A DNA stretch of 35,774 nt from Tannerellaceae bacterium. GTDB taxonomy: Bacteria > Bacteroidota > Bacteroidia > Bacteroidales > Tannerellaceae. The stretch covers positions 1 to 35,774 of the forward strand of contig JAISQD010000060.1 of the NCBI GenBank assembly GCA_031274415.1. The letters run 5' to 3'. The position numbers were made by a program, and so were the translations under genes. Shown here one piece after another: positions 8,916 to 16,932 of this stretch. The notes under the pieces are model-generated. The model did not search any database. It was not told the DNA's origin and saw only the letters and a list, made by a program, of their open reading frames with translations. Each line of letters opens with the position of its first letter. The first letter of the stretch is position 1.

Positions 8916-10544
8916 ATGATGAAAAAGATACTAATAAGCATGCATGTCTGCCTGATCGCCGGATTGTTTACCTCCTGTAACGACCTGGATCAGTACCCGA
9001 CCAATAAATACACCGACGAAACCTATTGGACGAGCGCCGACAAAGCGTTGTCGGTGTTGAATATGGCCTACAGCCAGATGTATAACAACGACTATTTTTT
9101 CAATACCGAAAGCCTGTCGGATAACCTGTATGAGGGCAGGGGATCGAGCGATGAGAAGATCATCTCTTCCGGACAGGCCGATCCGGCAACCGGACGCTTT
9201 GCCAACGAATGGCGCAACTGCTACGAGGGGATCAAGACCTGTCACGCCTTTCTCGAAAATGTGGATCGCGTAGCAGGGATGGACGAAGCATTGAAGAGCC
9301 GCGCCAAAGCGGAAGCCCGCTTTATCCGCGCCTTTTTGTTCTTCCGGCTGGCCAACTGGTACGGCGACGTGCCATTCTTCCAACAGGATATTACCCTGTC
9401 CGAATCAAAGGTCATTGCCCGTACACCGCAGGCGGAAGTGATCGCCTTTGTGCGGAGCGAATTGGACGAGATCAGGGACTTGCTACCCACCAAAGAAGAA
9501 TATGCCGATGCCGACAAAGGACGGATCACCTCCGGCGCCGCGGTCGCTTTCAAAGCGCGTACCTATCTGTATGCGAATGACTGGGAAAATGTGGTATCTT
9601 CCTGCGAACCGCTGATCCGGGCAGTCTACGGGAACTATTCCCTCTTCCGGGATTATGAGGGGTTGTTTATGCCTGAAAACGAATACAACGACGAAGTGAT
9701 CCTTGACCTGGCATATGTGCCGTCGCTCAGAACCTGGGGCAACTATTTCGATCTTGCCCCCCTGTCGGTTGGCGCGCGTGTAAACGCCATGTCGCCCACG
9801 CAGGAGCTGGTGGACGACTACCTCATGCTGAACGGCCGGCCGGTTACCGACCCGCTTTCGGGGTACGACGAGAATGCCCCCTACATCAACCGCGACCCGC
9901 GGCTGACCGCCACCGTCGTATATCACGAATTTCCCTGGAAACTGGCCAACGGACAGATACAGACGATCTACATCAAGCCCGGTTCGGCTCCCGACCAGAC
10001 AGGGCAGGTCGATGAATACCGCGGGCCGGGTAGCAACTCGACAGGTACGGGCTACTACCTGCGGAAATATTACGACCCGACCGCCTTAGCCGGTATCACC
10101 TCAGGACTGAACCTGATACTGATCCGCTACGCCGACATCCTCTTGATGTATGCCGAAGCGAAGAACGAGTTGGGACAGATGGATGAAACCGTATGGAATA
10201 CCACCATCCGGGCGCTCCGCCAACGCGCCGGCTTTACCGACCCGGAAGCGCTGAACTTCAACAACGCCTGGACGCAATCCGACCTCCGTACCCTCATCCA
10301 CCGCGAACGGAGAACCGAGCTGGCCATTGAAAGCCTGCGTATCCACGATATCCGCCGTTGGAAAACAGCGGAAAACGTTTTGAATACCATTCCGCACGGC
10401 GCAAAGTATGGAGAAGCCAGCATCGACAATGGCTACATACGCCTCGACAGGCGGAACTTTAATAAAGACCGGGATTACCTCTGGCCGGTTCCCCAATCAC
10501 AGGTAGATATCAACCGAAATCTGGGACAAAACCCCGGATATTAA
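8916..10544 (+). CDS. SusD-like surface glycan-binding lipoprotein
   Basis: The 542-residue protein has a lipoprotein signal with lipobox LFTSC (Cys21) and the SusD fold signature: an N-terminal tetratricopeptide-like region (ALSVLNMAYSQMYN, then EWRNCYEGIKTCHAFLENV) and a C-terminal RagB/SusD domain (LILIRYADILLMYAEAKNE, then RRTELAIESLRIHDIRRWK). SusD proteins lid the SusC channel and capture glycans at the cell surface. Length and order after susC are normal. The close spacing implies co-transcription. The ligand is expected to be a mannan fragment, judged from the two downstream hydrolases. Confidence 0.95.
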   Translation: MMKKILISMHVCLIAGLFTSCNDLDQYPTNKYTDETYWTSADKALSVLNMAYSQMYNNDYFFNTESLSDNLYEGRGSSDEKIISSGQADPATGRFANEWRNCYEGIKTCHAFLENVDRVAGMDEALKSRAKAEARFIRAFLFFRLANWYGDVPFFQQDITLSESKVIARTPQAEVIAFVRSELDEIRDLLPTKEEYADADKGRITSGAAVAFKARTYLYANDWENVVSSCEPLIRAVYGNYSLFRDYEGLFMPENEYNDEVILDLAYVPSLRTWGNYFDLAPLSVGARVNAMSPTQELVDDYLMLNGRPVTDPLSGYDENAPYINRDPRLTATVVYHEFPWKLANGQIQTIYIKPGSAPDQTGQVDEYRGPGSNSTGTGYYLRKYYDPTALAGITSGLNLILIRYADILLMYAEAKNELGQMDETVWNTTIRALRQRAGFTDPEALNFNNAWTQSDLRTLIHRERRTELAIESLRIHDIRRWKTAENVLNTIPHGAKYGEASIDNGYIRLDRRNFNKDRDYLWPVPQSQVDINRNLGQNPGY

Positions 10545-10575
10545 TCAAGTACAACTAAAAAAACAACAAGAAATC

Positions 10576-11718
10576 ATGAAAACAATAGGCTTTAATTTAC
10601 TGGTTATAATGGCTCTGATTGTCGCATCCGCCGGATGTAGCGACGATGGGGAACTAAAGAACATACACGTTACAACCGTGAAGAAACTGTATGAACCCAA
10701 TGACGGGAAATTGGTTGTATTGCAAAGCTCGGCATCCGCCACGCTCTATTTTGAATGGGAACATGCCAAGGCGGAAGATAGCGGGATGGTGTTGTATGAA
10801 ATCGTCTTCGACCGTGAGGGGGGAGACTTCTCGGATCCCGTTTACCGCATGGCTTCCGACAACAATGGAGGCTACAACCACGTCACCATCACGCACAAGC
10901 AATTGAACAAGATTGCCGCCATGATGGGTATCGAGTCGTCGGCCACCGGAAAGTTCATCTGGACCATATTCTCCTCCAAAGGGGTCAATGAGGTGAAAGC
11001 CGAAGAGAGCAGGACGATCGAAGTCACACGCCTGGCAGGGTTTGCCGATATACCGATCGACCTCTATGTGACGGGAGAAGGCTCGGAGGGAGGAGAGAAC
11101 CTGCCGGCTGCCGTCAAGATGAAAGCCATTGCCGCCGGAGAGTTTGAAGTGTACACCCAGTTGTCGGCCGGTAAGAGCTTCTATTTCGCGGATGCCGTTG
11201 CCGGAACGCCGCGGCGGATTTATACCGATGGCGAACTGCTGAAAGAGGGCGGCACGACGACGGTAGCCACGACCGGCGTCTACAAGGTCGAGCTTGATTT
11301 CAATGTCGGGTCAGCCGTCTATACACAGGTGACCGGGCTGGGACTCTTTTTCAGTCCGACGAACGAGATCCTGTTCAATCTGGATTATATCGGGTACGGC
11401 GTGTGGAAAGCATCCGATAAACCGCTTAACTTCCATCAGGAATCATGGGGAGGCGACGAACGCTACAAGTTCAGGATGTTTCAGGTCAAAGCGGACGAAG
11501 AGGTAGAGATCGAATGGGGAACCCTGAACGGAACGGACAGCCGTCCGAACAGCAGCAGCCCCGCCTCCTATTACTACGTGAAAGAGGTGCCCGTCAGCCA
11601 ATGGGACAACAAATGGAAGTTTGCCGGCGAAATGGATGGCGCCATCATTGATGTCACCTTCTATTTACAAGCCGACACCCCCTACACGCATGAGGTGGTT
11701 AAGATAGGAAATCAATAA
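10576..11718 (+). CDS. SusE-like surface glycan-binding lipoprotein
   Basis: The 380-residue protein has a lipobox (SAGC, Cys21) and an N-terminal SusE-type domain (about 30-150): a beta-rich fold with the phrase LYFEWEHAKAEDSGMVLYEIVFD, which resembles the SusE opening segment in family members. The remaining part (about 150-380) is beta-rich with many aromatic residues, as in the carbohydrate-binding modules of SusE/SusF proteins. It lies in the usual place after susD and before the enzymes. It probably holds the polysaccharide at the surface without catalysing anything. Assignment to the SusE group is by pattern and position; the exact ligand cannot be read. Confidence 0.8.
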   Translation: MKTIGFNLLVIMALIVASAGCSDDGELKNIHVTTVKKLYEPNDGKLVVLQSSASATLYFEWEHAKAEDSGMVLYEIVFDREGGDFSDPVYRMASDNNGGYNHVTITHKQLNKIAAMMGIESSATGKFIWTIFSSKGVNEVKAEESRTIEVTRLAGFADIPIDLYVTGEGSEGGENLPAAVKMKAIAAGEFEVYTQLSAGKSFYFADAVAGTPRRIYTDGELLKEGGTTTVATTGVYKVELDFNVGSAVYTQVTGLGLFFSPTNEILFNLDYIGYGVWKASDKPLNFHQESWGGDERYKFRMFQVKADEEVEIEWGTLNGTDSRPNSSSPASYYYVKEVPVSQWDNKWKFAGEMDGAIIDVTFYLQADTPYTHEVVKIGNQ

Positions 11719-11722
11719 GGAG
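11717..11722 (+). promoter_or_regulatory. Ribosome binding site bearing on the GH76 start
   Basis: AAGGAG touches the ATG at 11723 directly but lies 9 bases before the in-frame ATG at 11732. That spacing favours 11732 as the used start, three codons downstream of the annotated one. Strong Shine-Dalgarno sites are uncommon in this phylum, so the argument is moderate. Confidence 0.4.
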
Positions 11723-12856
11723 ATGAATGCTATGCAGAAGATCACGCTTTTGATTGTTCTCCCATTTCTGTTCGCCACCTGCGGAGAGGGGAATAACGGC
11801 GCTATCAACCCCGACGAACCCTATACCGTTCGTTGGGGCGAAGCAGCCGATAGCAGCAGTACGGTGTTGATTACGTCGTTCTGGAATGTCGGCGAAAAGT
11901 ATTTCAATTACGACAGCAACGGGAAGAATGAGTTCCATTATTGGCCGCAAGCCCATGCGTTGGATGTATTGGTCGATGCCTATCTCCGGACGGGCGACGA
12001 GTTCTATAAAACCTATTTTGATCCATGGTACGAAGGAGTGAGGATCAAGAACGGCAACACGTTTCAAAACGACTATTACGACGATATGGAATGGATTGCA
12101 TTGGCCATGCTGCGTACCTGGCAGGCGACCGGCGATGAGAAGTTCAAAAACGCGACGCTCGACATATGGGAATACATCAAAACCGGATGGAACGATTCCG
12201 CCGGAGGAGGTATCGCCTGGGTGAAGAGCCAGCCGTACAGCAAAAATGCCTGTTCCAACGGGCCGGCCTGTATCCTGGCCGCCCGCTTGTACCAGCAGTT
12301 TGGCGACGAAGCAAACAAGGAGTGGGCGCTGAAGATATACGATTGGGAAAAAGCCACGCTGTTTAATGCAAACAACGGCATGGTACTCGACAACATCAAC
12401 GGCAATACCGGCGAAAAAACCAATTGGGTCTTTACCTACAACCAGGGGACATTTGTCGGCTCCGCCGTCGAGTTACATAAAATAACCGGCGAGAAAGCCT
12501 ACCTCAATGATGCCGTACTGGCGGCCAATTATACGTTGAACAGCCTGGTAAACGCCGCCGATGCCCTGTTGAAAGATGAGGGAAGCGGCGACGGAGGCTT
12601 GTTTAAAGGCATCTTTATCCGCTATTTTGCCGAATTGATCGGGCAGGAGCGGCTGGATGCTTCCGATAAAAAGCGTTATCTTCAATTCCTTGAACACAAT
12701 GCCAATGTCCTCTGGCAGCAGGGAACAAACAAATCGTCTGTCCTGTTTGCCCCGTATTGGAAAAACAGGCCGGCTTCGCAAACCGGCTTGACCGAACAAC
12801 TGAGCGGCTGCATGCTGATAGAGGCCGCCGCACAATTAATACCCATAGCCCAATGA
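11723..12856 (+). CDS. GH76 alpha-1,6-mannanase, lipoprotein
   Basis: The 377-residue protein is a glycoside hydrolase of family 76, endo-acting on alpha-1,6-mannan backbones such as those of yeast cell walls. The key sign is the paired catalytic Asp120-Asp121 in YYDDMEW, with other family landmarks: YWPQAHALDVLVDAYLRTGD, GGGIAWVKSQPYSKNACSNGPACILAARLY, and WVFTYNQGTFVGSAVEL. The fold is an alpha/alpha barrel. A lipobox (LFATC, Cys20) places it on the outer membrane or periplasmic face. Length is normal. The stop codon overlaps the GH92 start in ATGA, so the two enzymes are translationally coupled. The start may be 11732 instead of 11723. Confidence 0.92.
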   Translation: MNAMQKITLLIVLPFLFATCGEGNNGAINPDEPYTVRWGEAADSSSTVLITSFWNVGEKYFNYDSNGKNEFHYWPQAHALDVLVDAYLRTGDEFYKTYFDPWYEGVRIKNGNTFQNDYYDDMEWIALAMLRTWQATGDEKFKNATLDIWEYIKTGWNDSAGGGIAWVKSQPYSKNACSNGPACILAARLYQQFGDEANKEWALKIYDWEKATLFNANNGMVLDNINGNTGEKTNWVFTYNQGTFVGSAVELHKITGEKAYLNDAVLAANYTLNSLVNAADALLKDEGSGDGGLFKGIFIRYFAELIGQERLDASDKKRYLQFLEHNANVLWQQGTNKSSVLFAPYWKNRPASQTGLTEQLSGCMLIEAAAQLIPIAQ

Positions 12857-15000
12857 AACGAATCCCCCTGTTTTTGATCCTTTCTTCTACCATCCTCTTC
12901 TGTATGGCCGGATGCCTGCCGCAACGGAAACCGCTGACGGATTATGTCAATCCCCTGTTCGGGACAACCACCCTGTGGGACAGTATCGACCTGGGCTATA
13001 CGCCGACACGCCGGACTTGGGGAGCCGAAGTCTTTCCCGGAGCATCGCTACCCAATGCGATGGTGCAGGCAAGCCCCGTTACCCTGTTTCGGAGCGGCTC
13101 CGGTTATCAGTATGAAGATACGGTGATTTATGCGTTCACCCATACCAACAAGGGACATTGGAACCTGTGCCATGTCCCCCTGTTGCCCGTTACCGGCGAA
13201 GTGGCGCCCGACCGGTATTATTCCGCGTTCAGCCACGACAACGAATCGGCACAGCCGGGTTATTACCGCGTCTTTCTCGAACGGTACGGCATTGATGTGG
13301 AGCTGACGGCCACGCTGCGGTGCGCCTATCATACATATACGTACAGGAAAGGACGGGACAAAAAACTGCTGGTCGACCTTTCCGTCTCCAACGAAAGGGT
13401 GAGGGATTGGGAAATCAAGCAAGAGGGCGAAAACGCCTTTAAAGGCTATCAGACAACAGGCGAAAAAATCTATTTCTATGCCCTGTCCAATCATAAGATA
13501 GAGGCGGTCGAATCGCTGAAGAACGACGCAAAAGAGGTGAGGATCGTCCGCTTTGCCGACGGTTCTCCCGCTGCGCCGGTCGAACTGAAAATAGGCTTCT
13601 CGTTCGTCAGCATCGAAAATGCGAAAGAGAACCTGGCCATCGAGATGGAGGCGAAAAGCTTTGAGCAGGTACGCACCGAAGCCCTCGGGATATGGGATGC
13701 CCTGCTGTCGAAGATACAGGTAGAGGGAGGCACGGAAAGGCAACGCATGATCTTTTACTCTTCGCTCTACCGCGCGTTCCTCTGGCCGGCTTTGCGCAGC
13801 GATGCCAACGGCGATTTTACGGACGGCCAACGCGAAGTGGTGAACAAAGGATTCAACTATTATACCGACCCCTCTTTCTGGGACGACTACCGGAATAAGC
13901 TGGTACTGCTCTGCATCCTGTCGCCCGAAGTGGCGGTCGATGTGATTCGCTCCATCACCGACAGGGGAGAGAAGAGCGGCTTTATGCCGACCTTTTTCCA
14001 TGGCGACCATGCCTCGGCGTTCGTGGCCGGCGCCTACCTGAGGGGACTGAGGGGATTTGACCTGCAAAGCGCCTACCAACTGCTCCTGCGCAATGCCACC
14101 ATCGAAAGCCGCAGCCGCCCACACCTGAACGAATACATGGAGAAAGGCTATATCTCCGAGCCGGATATCGAACATCCCGTCATTGAAACGAAAGCGCATG
14201 CCGGCGTCACCAAAACGTTGGAATATGCCTACGACGATTATGCCGTCGCCTTGCTGGCAAAAGAGCTGAACGATACGGAAAATTACGCCATGCTGATGGC
14301 GCGGACAGGGAACTACAGGAATATGTTCGATCCACAGACAGGGCTGATGCGGGGACGTTTGGCGACGGGCGACTGGATAAAGCCTTTCGACCCTTACTAC
14401 CCCTACTACGAATACATGTATCGTGAAGCCAATGCCTGGCAATCCTCTTTTTTTGCCCCCCACGATGTCGAGGGACTGATCGGGCTTTATCCCGACAGGG
14501 AAGCGTTTGAATCCAAATTGGACTCCCTGTTCTCCATTCCGTGGAAAGGCTATGAAGCCCATAACCTGTCGGGTTTTATCGGGCAATATTGTCATGGCAA
14601 CCAGCCCGACCATAATTATCCCTACCTGTATTACTTCATCGGCAAGCAGGAAAAGGCGCAGGCGTTGTTGGACAGTTGCATGAATCATTTCTATGGTATG
14701 GGGCGCGAAGGATTGGCTTTGGCCGGTATGGACGATGCCGGCGAAATGTCGTCGTGGTATGTCTTCAACGCCATAGGCCTCTATCCCTTTTCCCCTGCCG
14801 ACGAAGCGTATATCGTATCAGTCCCCCTGTTTGACAAAGTCACCTTATCGCTCGACAACAAAACATGTACGATCCGCAAAGAAAACGGCGGCCGGAAAAT
14901 AACCGCCATCACCTATGGAGGCCAAAAAGCAGAAGGCTATTTCATTTCCCATAAAGAGCTAAAGAAAGGAGACGAACTGCTGATACAAACGACTGAATAA
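12853..15000 (+). CDS. GH92 alpha-mannosidase family protein; Gln at the expected acid position
   Basis: The 715-residue lipoprotein (lipobox MAGC, Cys21) is a calcium-dependent exo-acting family 92 glycosidase. Landmarks are VNPLFGT near the start, GHWNLCHVPLLP, GFMPTFFHGDHASAFVAG, and LAGMDDAGEMSSWYVFNAIG with the acidic pair Asp627-Asp628 where the family's base residues lie. The motif usually reading HGNEP is HGNQP here, with Gln584 at the position I recall as the catalytic acid Glu. From memory of the family, the same replacement occurs in a GH92 that removes mannose capping a phosphate, where the leaving group needs no protonation. Substrate is thus inferred to be mannosyl-phosphate, or the protein may be weakly active on ordinary mannosides. 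The start at 12853 overlaps the GH76 stop. Confidence 0.92.
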   Translation: MKRIPLFLILSSTILFCMAGCLPQRKPLTDYVNPLFGTTTLWDSIDLGYTPTRRTWGAEVFPGASLPNAMVQASPVTLFRSGSGYQYEDTVIYAFTHTNKGHWNLCHVPLLPVTGEVAPDRYYSAFSHDNESAQPGYYRVFLERYGIDVELTATLRCAYHTYTYRKGRDKKLLVDLSVSNERVRDWEIKQEGENAFKGYQTTGEKIYFYALSNHKIEAVESLKNDAKEVRIVRFADGSPAAPVELKIGFSFVSIENAKENLAIEMEAKSFEQVRTEALGIWDALLSKIQVEGGTERQRMIFYSSLYRAFLWPALRSDANGDFTDGQREVVNKGFNYYTDPSFWDDYRNKLVLLCILSPEVAVDVIRSITDRGEKSGFMPTFFHGDHASAFVAGAYLRGLRGFDLQSAYQLLLRNATIESRSRPHLNEYMEKGYISEPDIEHPVIETKAHAGVTKTLEYAYDDYAVALLAKELNDTENYAMLMARTGNYRNMFDPQTGLMRGRLATGDWIKPFDPYYPYYEYMYREANAWQSSFFAPHDVEGLIGLYPDREAFESKLDSLFSIPWKGYEAHNLSGFIGQYCHGNQPDHNYPYLYYFIGKQEKAQALLDSCMNHFYGMGREGLALAGMDDAGEMSSWYVFNAIGLYPFSPADEAYIVSVPLFDKVTLSLDNKTCTIRKENGGRKITAITYGGQKAEGYFISHKELKKGDELLIQTTE

Positions 15001-15050
15001 CTTAACATTATTATAACGGGGAGAAAACAGATATTCCTCTGCATCCTCTA

Positions 15051-15206
15051 CCTTTTTCTTCGGCAATCACTATCCTTTTTATAAGGAACAACTACCGGCT
15101 TGCTCGGTATGTAGTGATCGTTCGCCATATGGCGAACGATTAATGCGTCGGTAGGAAGGAGCTACTTGGTGCCGAGAAAAGAACTACCGGTTGCCGAAGG
15201 AAAAGG
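15051..15206. repeat. 156-bp symmetric inverted repeat with a perfect 24-bp central palindrome
   Basis: The outer arms 15051-15066 and 15191-15206 pair at 15 of 16 positions (CCTTTTTCTTCGGCAA against its near complement). A perfect 24-bp palindrome, ATCGTTCGCCAT followed by ATGGCGAACGAT, occupies 15117-15140. Both share the same centre (between 15128 and 15129), so the unit is one symmetric structure. Each half also contains smaller possible hairpins (ACTAC...GTAGT on the left; GTAG...CTAC on the right). It could be a small non-autonomous element, a structured RNA or a protein-binding site. No function can be read. Confidence 0.6.
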
Positions 15207-15265
15207 GAAGGTCTCCCGTTTCGTTTTACATGCCTTATATTGAACGCACAGGTGTTCCCGTGCCA

Positions 15266-15727
15266 TTTTTATTTGCTTCCGTCCAAAAAAAGGGGTTACT
15301 TTGTACGGAAAAAAAATGAACGGAATAGACGATATATTACAGCGGCAACGGTGTTTTTTTGCCGGAGACTTTGCACCGCGGACGGTTGCCGGGCGGCTGG
15401 ATAGCTTGAAGCGTTTGAAAGCGGCTATCCTTGCGCATACGGCGGAGATAGAAGATGCGCTGTGGAAGGACCTGCGTAAATCGCCTTATGAAACGTATGT
15501 GACGGAGGTCGGCATGGCGATTGAGGAGATTGACGGGTGTTTGAAACGGCTCGGCCGGTGGGCAAAGCCGGAGCGGGTGGCGTCGCCCGTTATGCTCTTT
15601 CCTTCCCGTAGCCGGATTGTACGTGAGCCGTACGGGTTGGTGTTGATTATTGCACCGTGGAATTATCCTTTCCAATTGCTGATGACACCGTTGATATCGG
15701 CTGTGGCTGCGGGGAATGTGGTGGCGG
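15266..15727 (+). repeat. Right copy of the direct repeat bracketing the PUL
   Basis: This stretch, the promoter and first ~137 codons of the intact dehydrogenase gene, is the counterpart of 1215-1527. The two copies lie in the same orientation about 14 kb apart, on either side of the PUL. Identity starts near the upstream ATTTTT/TTTG element and ends sharply at GTGGCGG (15721-15727). The left copy lacks an internal ~154 bp. Confidence 0.85.
15272..15303 (+). promoter_or_regulatory. Possible dehydrogenase promoter
   Basis: TTTG (15272-15275) is followed after 21 bp by TACTTTG (15297-15303), one base short of the TAnnTTTG consensus. This would leave a very short leader before the ATG at 15316. 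The left copy keeps TTTG at 1218-1221 and a TACTTTTTG at the same spacing. Confidence 0.35.
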
Positions 15728-16683
15728 TCAAGCCGTCGGAATATGCGGCGCATACGGCGAAAGTGGTGGGAACAGTTATACGCGAAGCGTTTGACGAACG
15801 GCATGTGTCGGTGTTTGAAGGCGGCGCGGATGTCAGTACGGCGTTGTTGAAACAGCGTTTTGACTATATCTTCTTTACGGGAAGCGCACGGGTCGGGCGG
15901 ATTGTGATGGCGGCGGCAGCCACCCACCTGACGCCGGTGACGTTGGAACTGGGTGGGAAAAGCCCTTGTATTGTCGACGCTTCGGCGCATATCGCGGTTG
16001 CTGCCCAGCGGATTGTATGGGGAAAGCTGTTGAATGCCGGGCAGACCTGCGTTGCACCTGATTACCTGCTGGTGCATACGTCGGTAAAGACGGCTTTGAT
16101 CGAAGAGATGATCCGCTGTATCCGCCTCTTTTACGGCGAAGAGGCACGCCTTAGCCCCGACTATCCGAGACTTGTTTCGACGGCGACGGCCGACCGCCTG
16201 GCCTCCTTGCTGGAAGGCGCAACTATTCTTTACGGGGGGACGGTCGACCGCGAAGAGCGCTATATCGAACCGACCCTGTTGGACGTCGCCTCGCTGGATT
16301 GTCCGCTGATGCGGGAAGAGATTTTCGGCCCCCTGCTTCCCGTGTGCGGCATCTCTTCTGTCGATGAGGCGGTGGCCTACATCAACAGCCGGCCGAAACC
16401 GCTGGCGCTGTACTATTTCGGTGATACGAAGAGGGGACGCGACGTGATCCGCCGTACCTCCTCCGGTGGCGCGTGTATCAACGATACGGTTCTGCATATC
16501 GTTAATCCCGCTTTGCCTTTCGGAGGGGTAGGGGAGAGTGGTATGGGGAGCTATCATGGACGCGCCGGTTTCGAAACGTTTTCCCACCGCCGTTCCGTGC
16601 TGGTTTCTGCGACATGGATAGACATCAAACTCAAGTACCCTCCCTACCGGAATAAGCTGAAATGGATGAAACGCCTTTGGTGA
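15316..16683 (+). CDS. NAD(P)-dependent aldehyde dehydrogenase, class 3-like
   Basis: The 455-residue cytoplasmic enzyme oxidises an aldehyde to the acid. It shows [32 protein letters not shown] (nucleotide binding), the general base Glu211 in LELGGKSP, the catalytic Cys245 in NAGQTCVAPDY and the EEIFGPLLPV motif. The length near 455 residues, the NAGQTCVAPDY form and the C-terminal YPPYRNKLKW tail fit the class 3/fatty-aldehyde group common in Bacteroidota. I chose the ATG at 15316 over a TTG at 15301, because the TTG overlaps the likely promoter. The natural substrate cannot be read. Its 5' third is duplicated, in broken form, at the far side of the PUL. Confidence 0.93.
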   Translation: MNGIDDILQRQRCFFAGDFAPRTVAGRLDSLKRLKAAILAHTAEIEDALWKDLRKSPYETYVTEVGMAIEEIDGCLKRLGRWAKPERVASPVMLFPSRSRIVREPYGLVLIIAPWNYPFQLLMTPLISAVAAGNVVAVKPSEYAAHTAKVVGTVIREAFDERHVSVFEGGADVSTALLKQRFDYIFFTGSARVGRIVMAAAATHLTPVTLELGGKSPCIVDASAHIAVAAQRIVWGKLLNAGQTCVAPDYLLVHTSVKTALIEEMIRCIRLFYGEEARLSPDYPRLVSTATADRLASLLEGATILYGGTVDREERYIEPTLLDVASLDCPLMREEIFGPLLPVCGISSVDEAVAYINSRPKPLALYYFGDTKRGRDVIRRTSSGGACINDTVLHIVNPALPFGGVGESGMGSYHGRAGFETFSHRRSVLVSATWIDIKLKYPPYRNKLKWMKRLW

Positions 16684-16726
16684 GACGCTAAATGTACCAT
16701 TTTGCCCTGTTATAATTTAGTAATGA

Positions 16727-16758
16727 TTTGGTGGTTATAAAATTATAGTGTATTTTTG
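16727..16758 (+). promoter_or_regulatory. Bacteroides-type promoter of the central operon
   Basis: TTTG (16727-16730) and TATTTTTG (16751-16758) are separated by 20 bp, matching the primary sigma factor consensus of the phylum (TTTG, 19-21 bp, TAnnTTTG). The start of transcription would be near 16765, some 18 bp before the ATG of the first gene. It is the only full match I found ahead of the tightly spaced genes that follow. Confidence 0.65.
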
Positions 16759-16782
16759 TCCGGTAAAATTATACTACAAATC

Positions 16783-16926
16783 ATGAAAAAGGCAAAGAAA
16801 CTGACTAAGAATCAAAAGAGATGGACAGTGATTATCGGTAGCATTATCATATTAGGAATCATTGCCGTATGGATTGTCAATTCTTTTGGAGTGACGGATG
16901 GGCAGATCGAAGGCAAATGCTGTTAA
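16783..16926 (+). CDS. 47-residue single-pass membrane peptide
   Basis: An ATG at 16783 opens a frame of 47 codons. The N-terminus is strongly basic (MKKAKKLTKNQKR), followed by one hydrophobic segment (about residues 15-33, TVIIGSIIILGIIAVWIVN) and a short outer tail ending in two cysteines (EGKCC). The basic end should stay in the cytoplasm, with the tail in the periplasm. A good promoter lies just upstream, and the next gene starts 6 bases after the stop, which supports it as real. I do not recognise a family. The terminal Cys pair could bind metal or form disulphides, but that is inference. Confidence 0.6.
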   Translation: MKKAKKLTKNQKRWTVIIGSIIILGIIAVWIVNSFGVTDGQIEGKCC

Positions 16927-16932
16927 ACGAAC

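Larger units (their letters stand above)
15001..15315. other. Intergenic region between GH92 and aldehyde dehydrogenase genes
   Basis: No gene is seen in these 315 bp. The region holds a 156-bp symmetric inverted-repeat structure (15051-15206) and, near its right end, the repeated promoter segment of the dehydrogenase (about 15266-15315). The structure could end transcription of the PUL, but it has no classic hairpin followed by a T run. Confidence 0.6.

Noticed and set aside
13048..14688. A 546-codon open frame on the minus strand opposite the GH92 gene
   Set aside because: It has no recognisable domain and mirrors the codon use of the GH92 gene. Such long antisense frames are common in GC-balanced coding DNA.
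15301..15315. TTG start for the aldehyde dehydrogenase
   Set aside because: It overlaps the promoter-like TACTTTG. The ATG at 15316 matches the start kept in the broken copy.
15337..16587. A 416-codon open frame opposite the aldehyde dehydrogenase gene
   Set aside because: The sense gene keeps its catalytic Cys and Glu and all family motifs; the antisense frame is rich in Arg/His and looks like a shadow.
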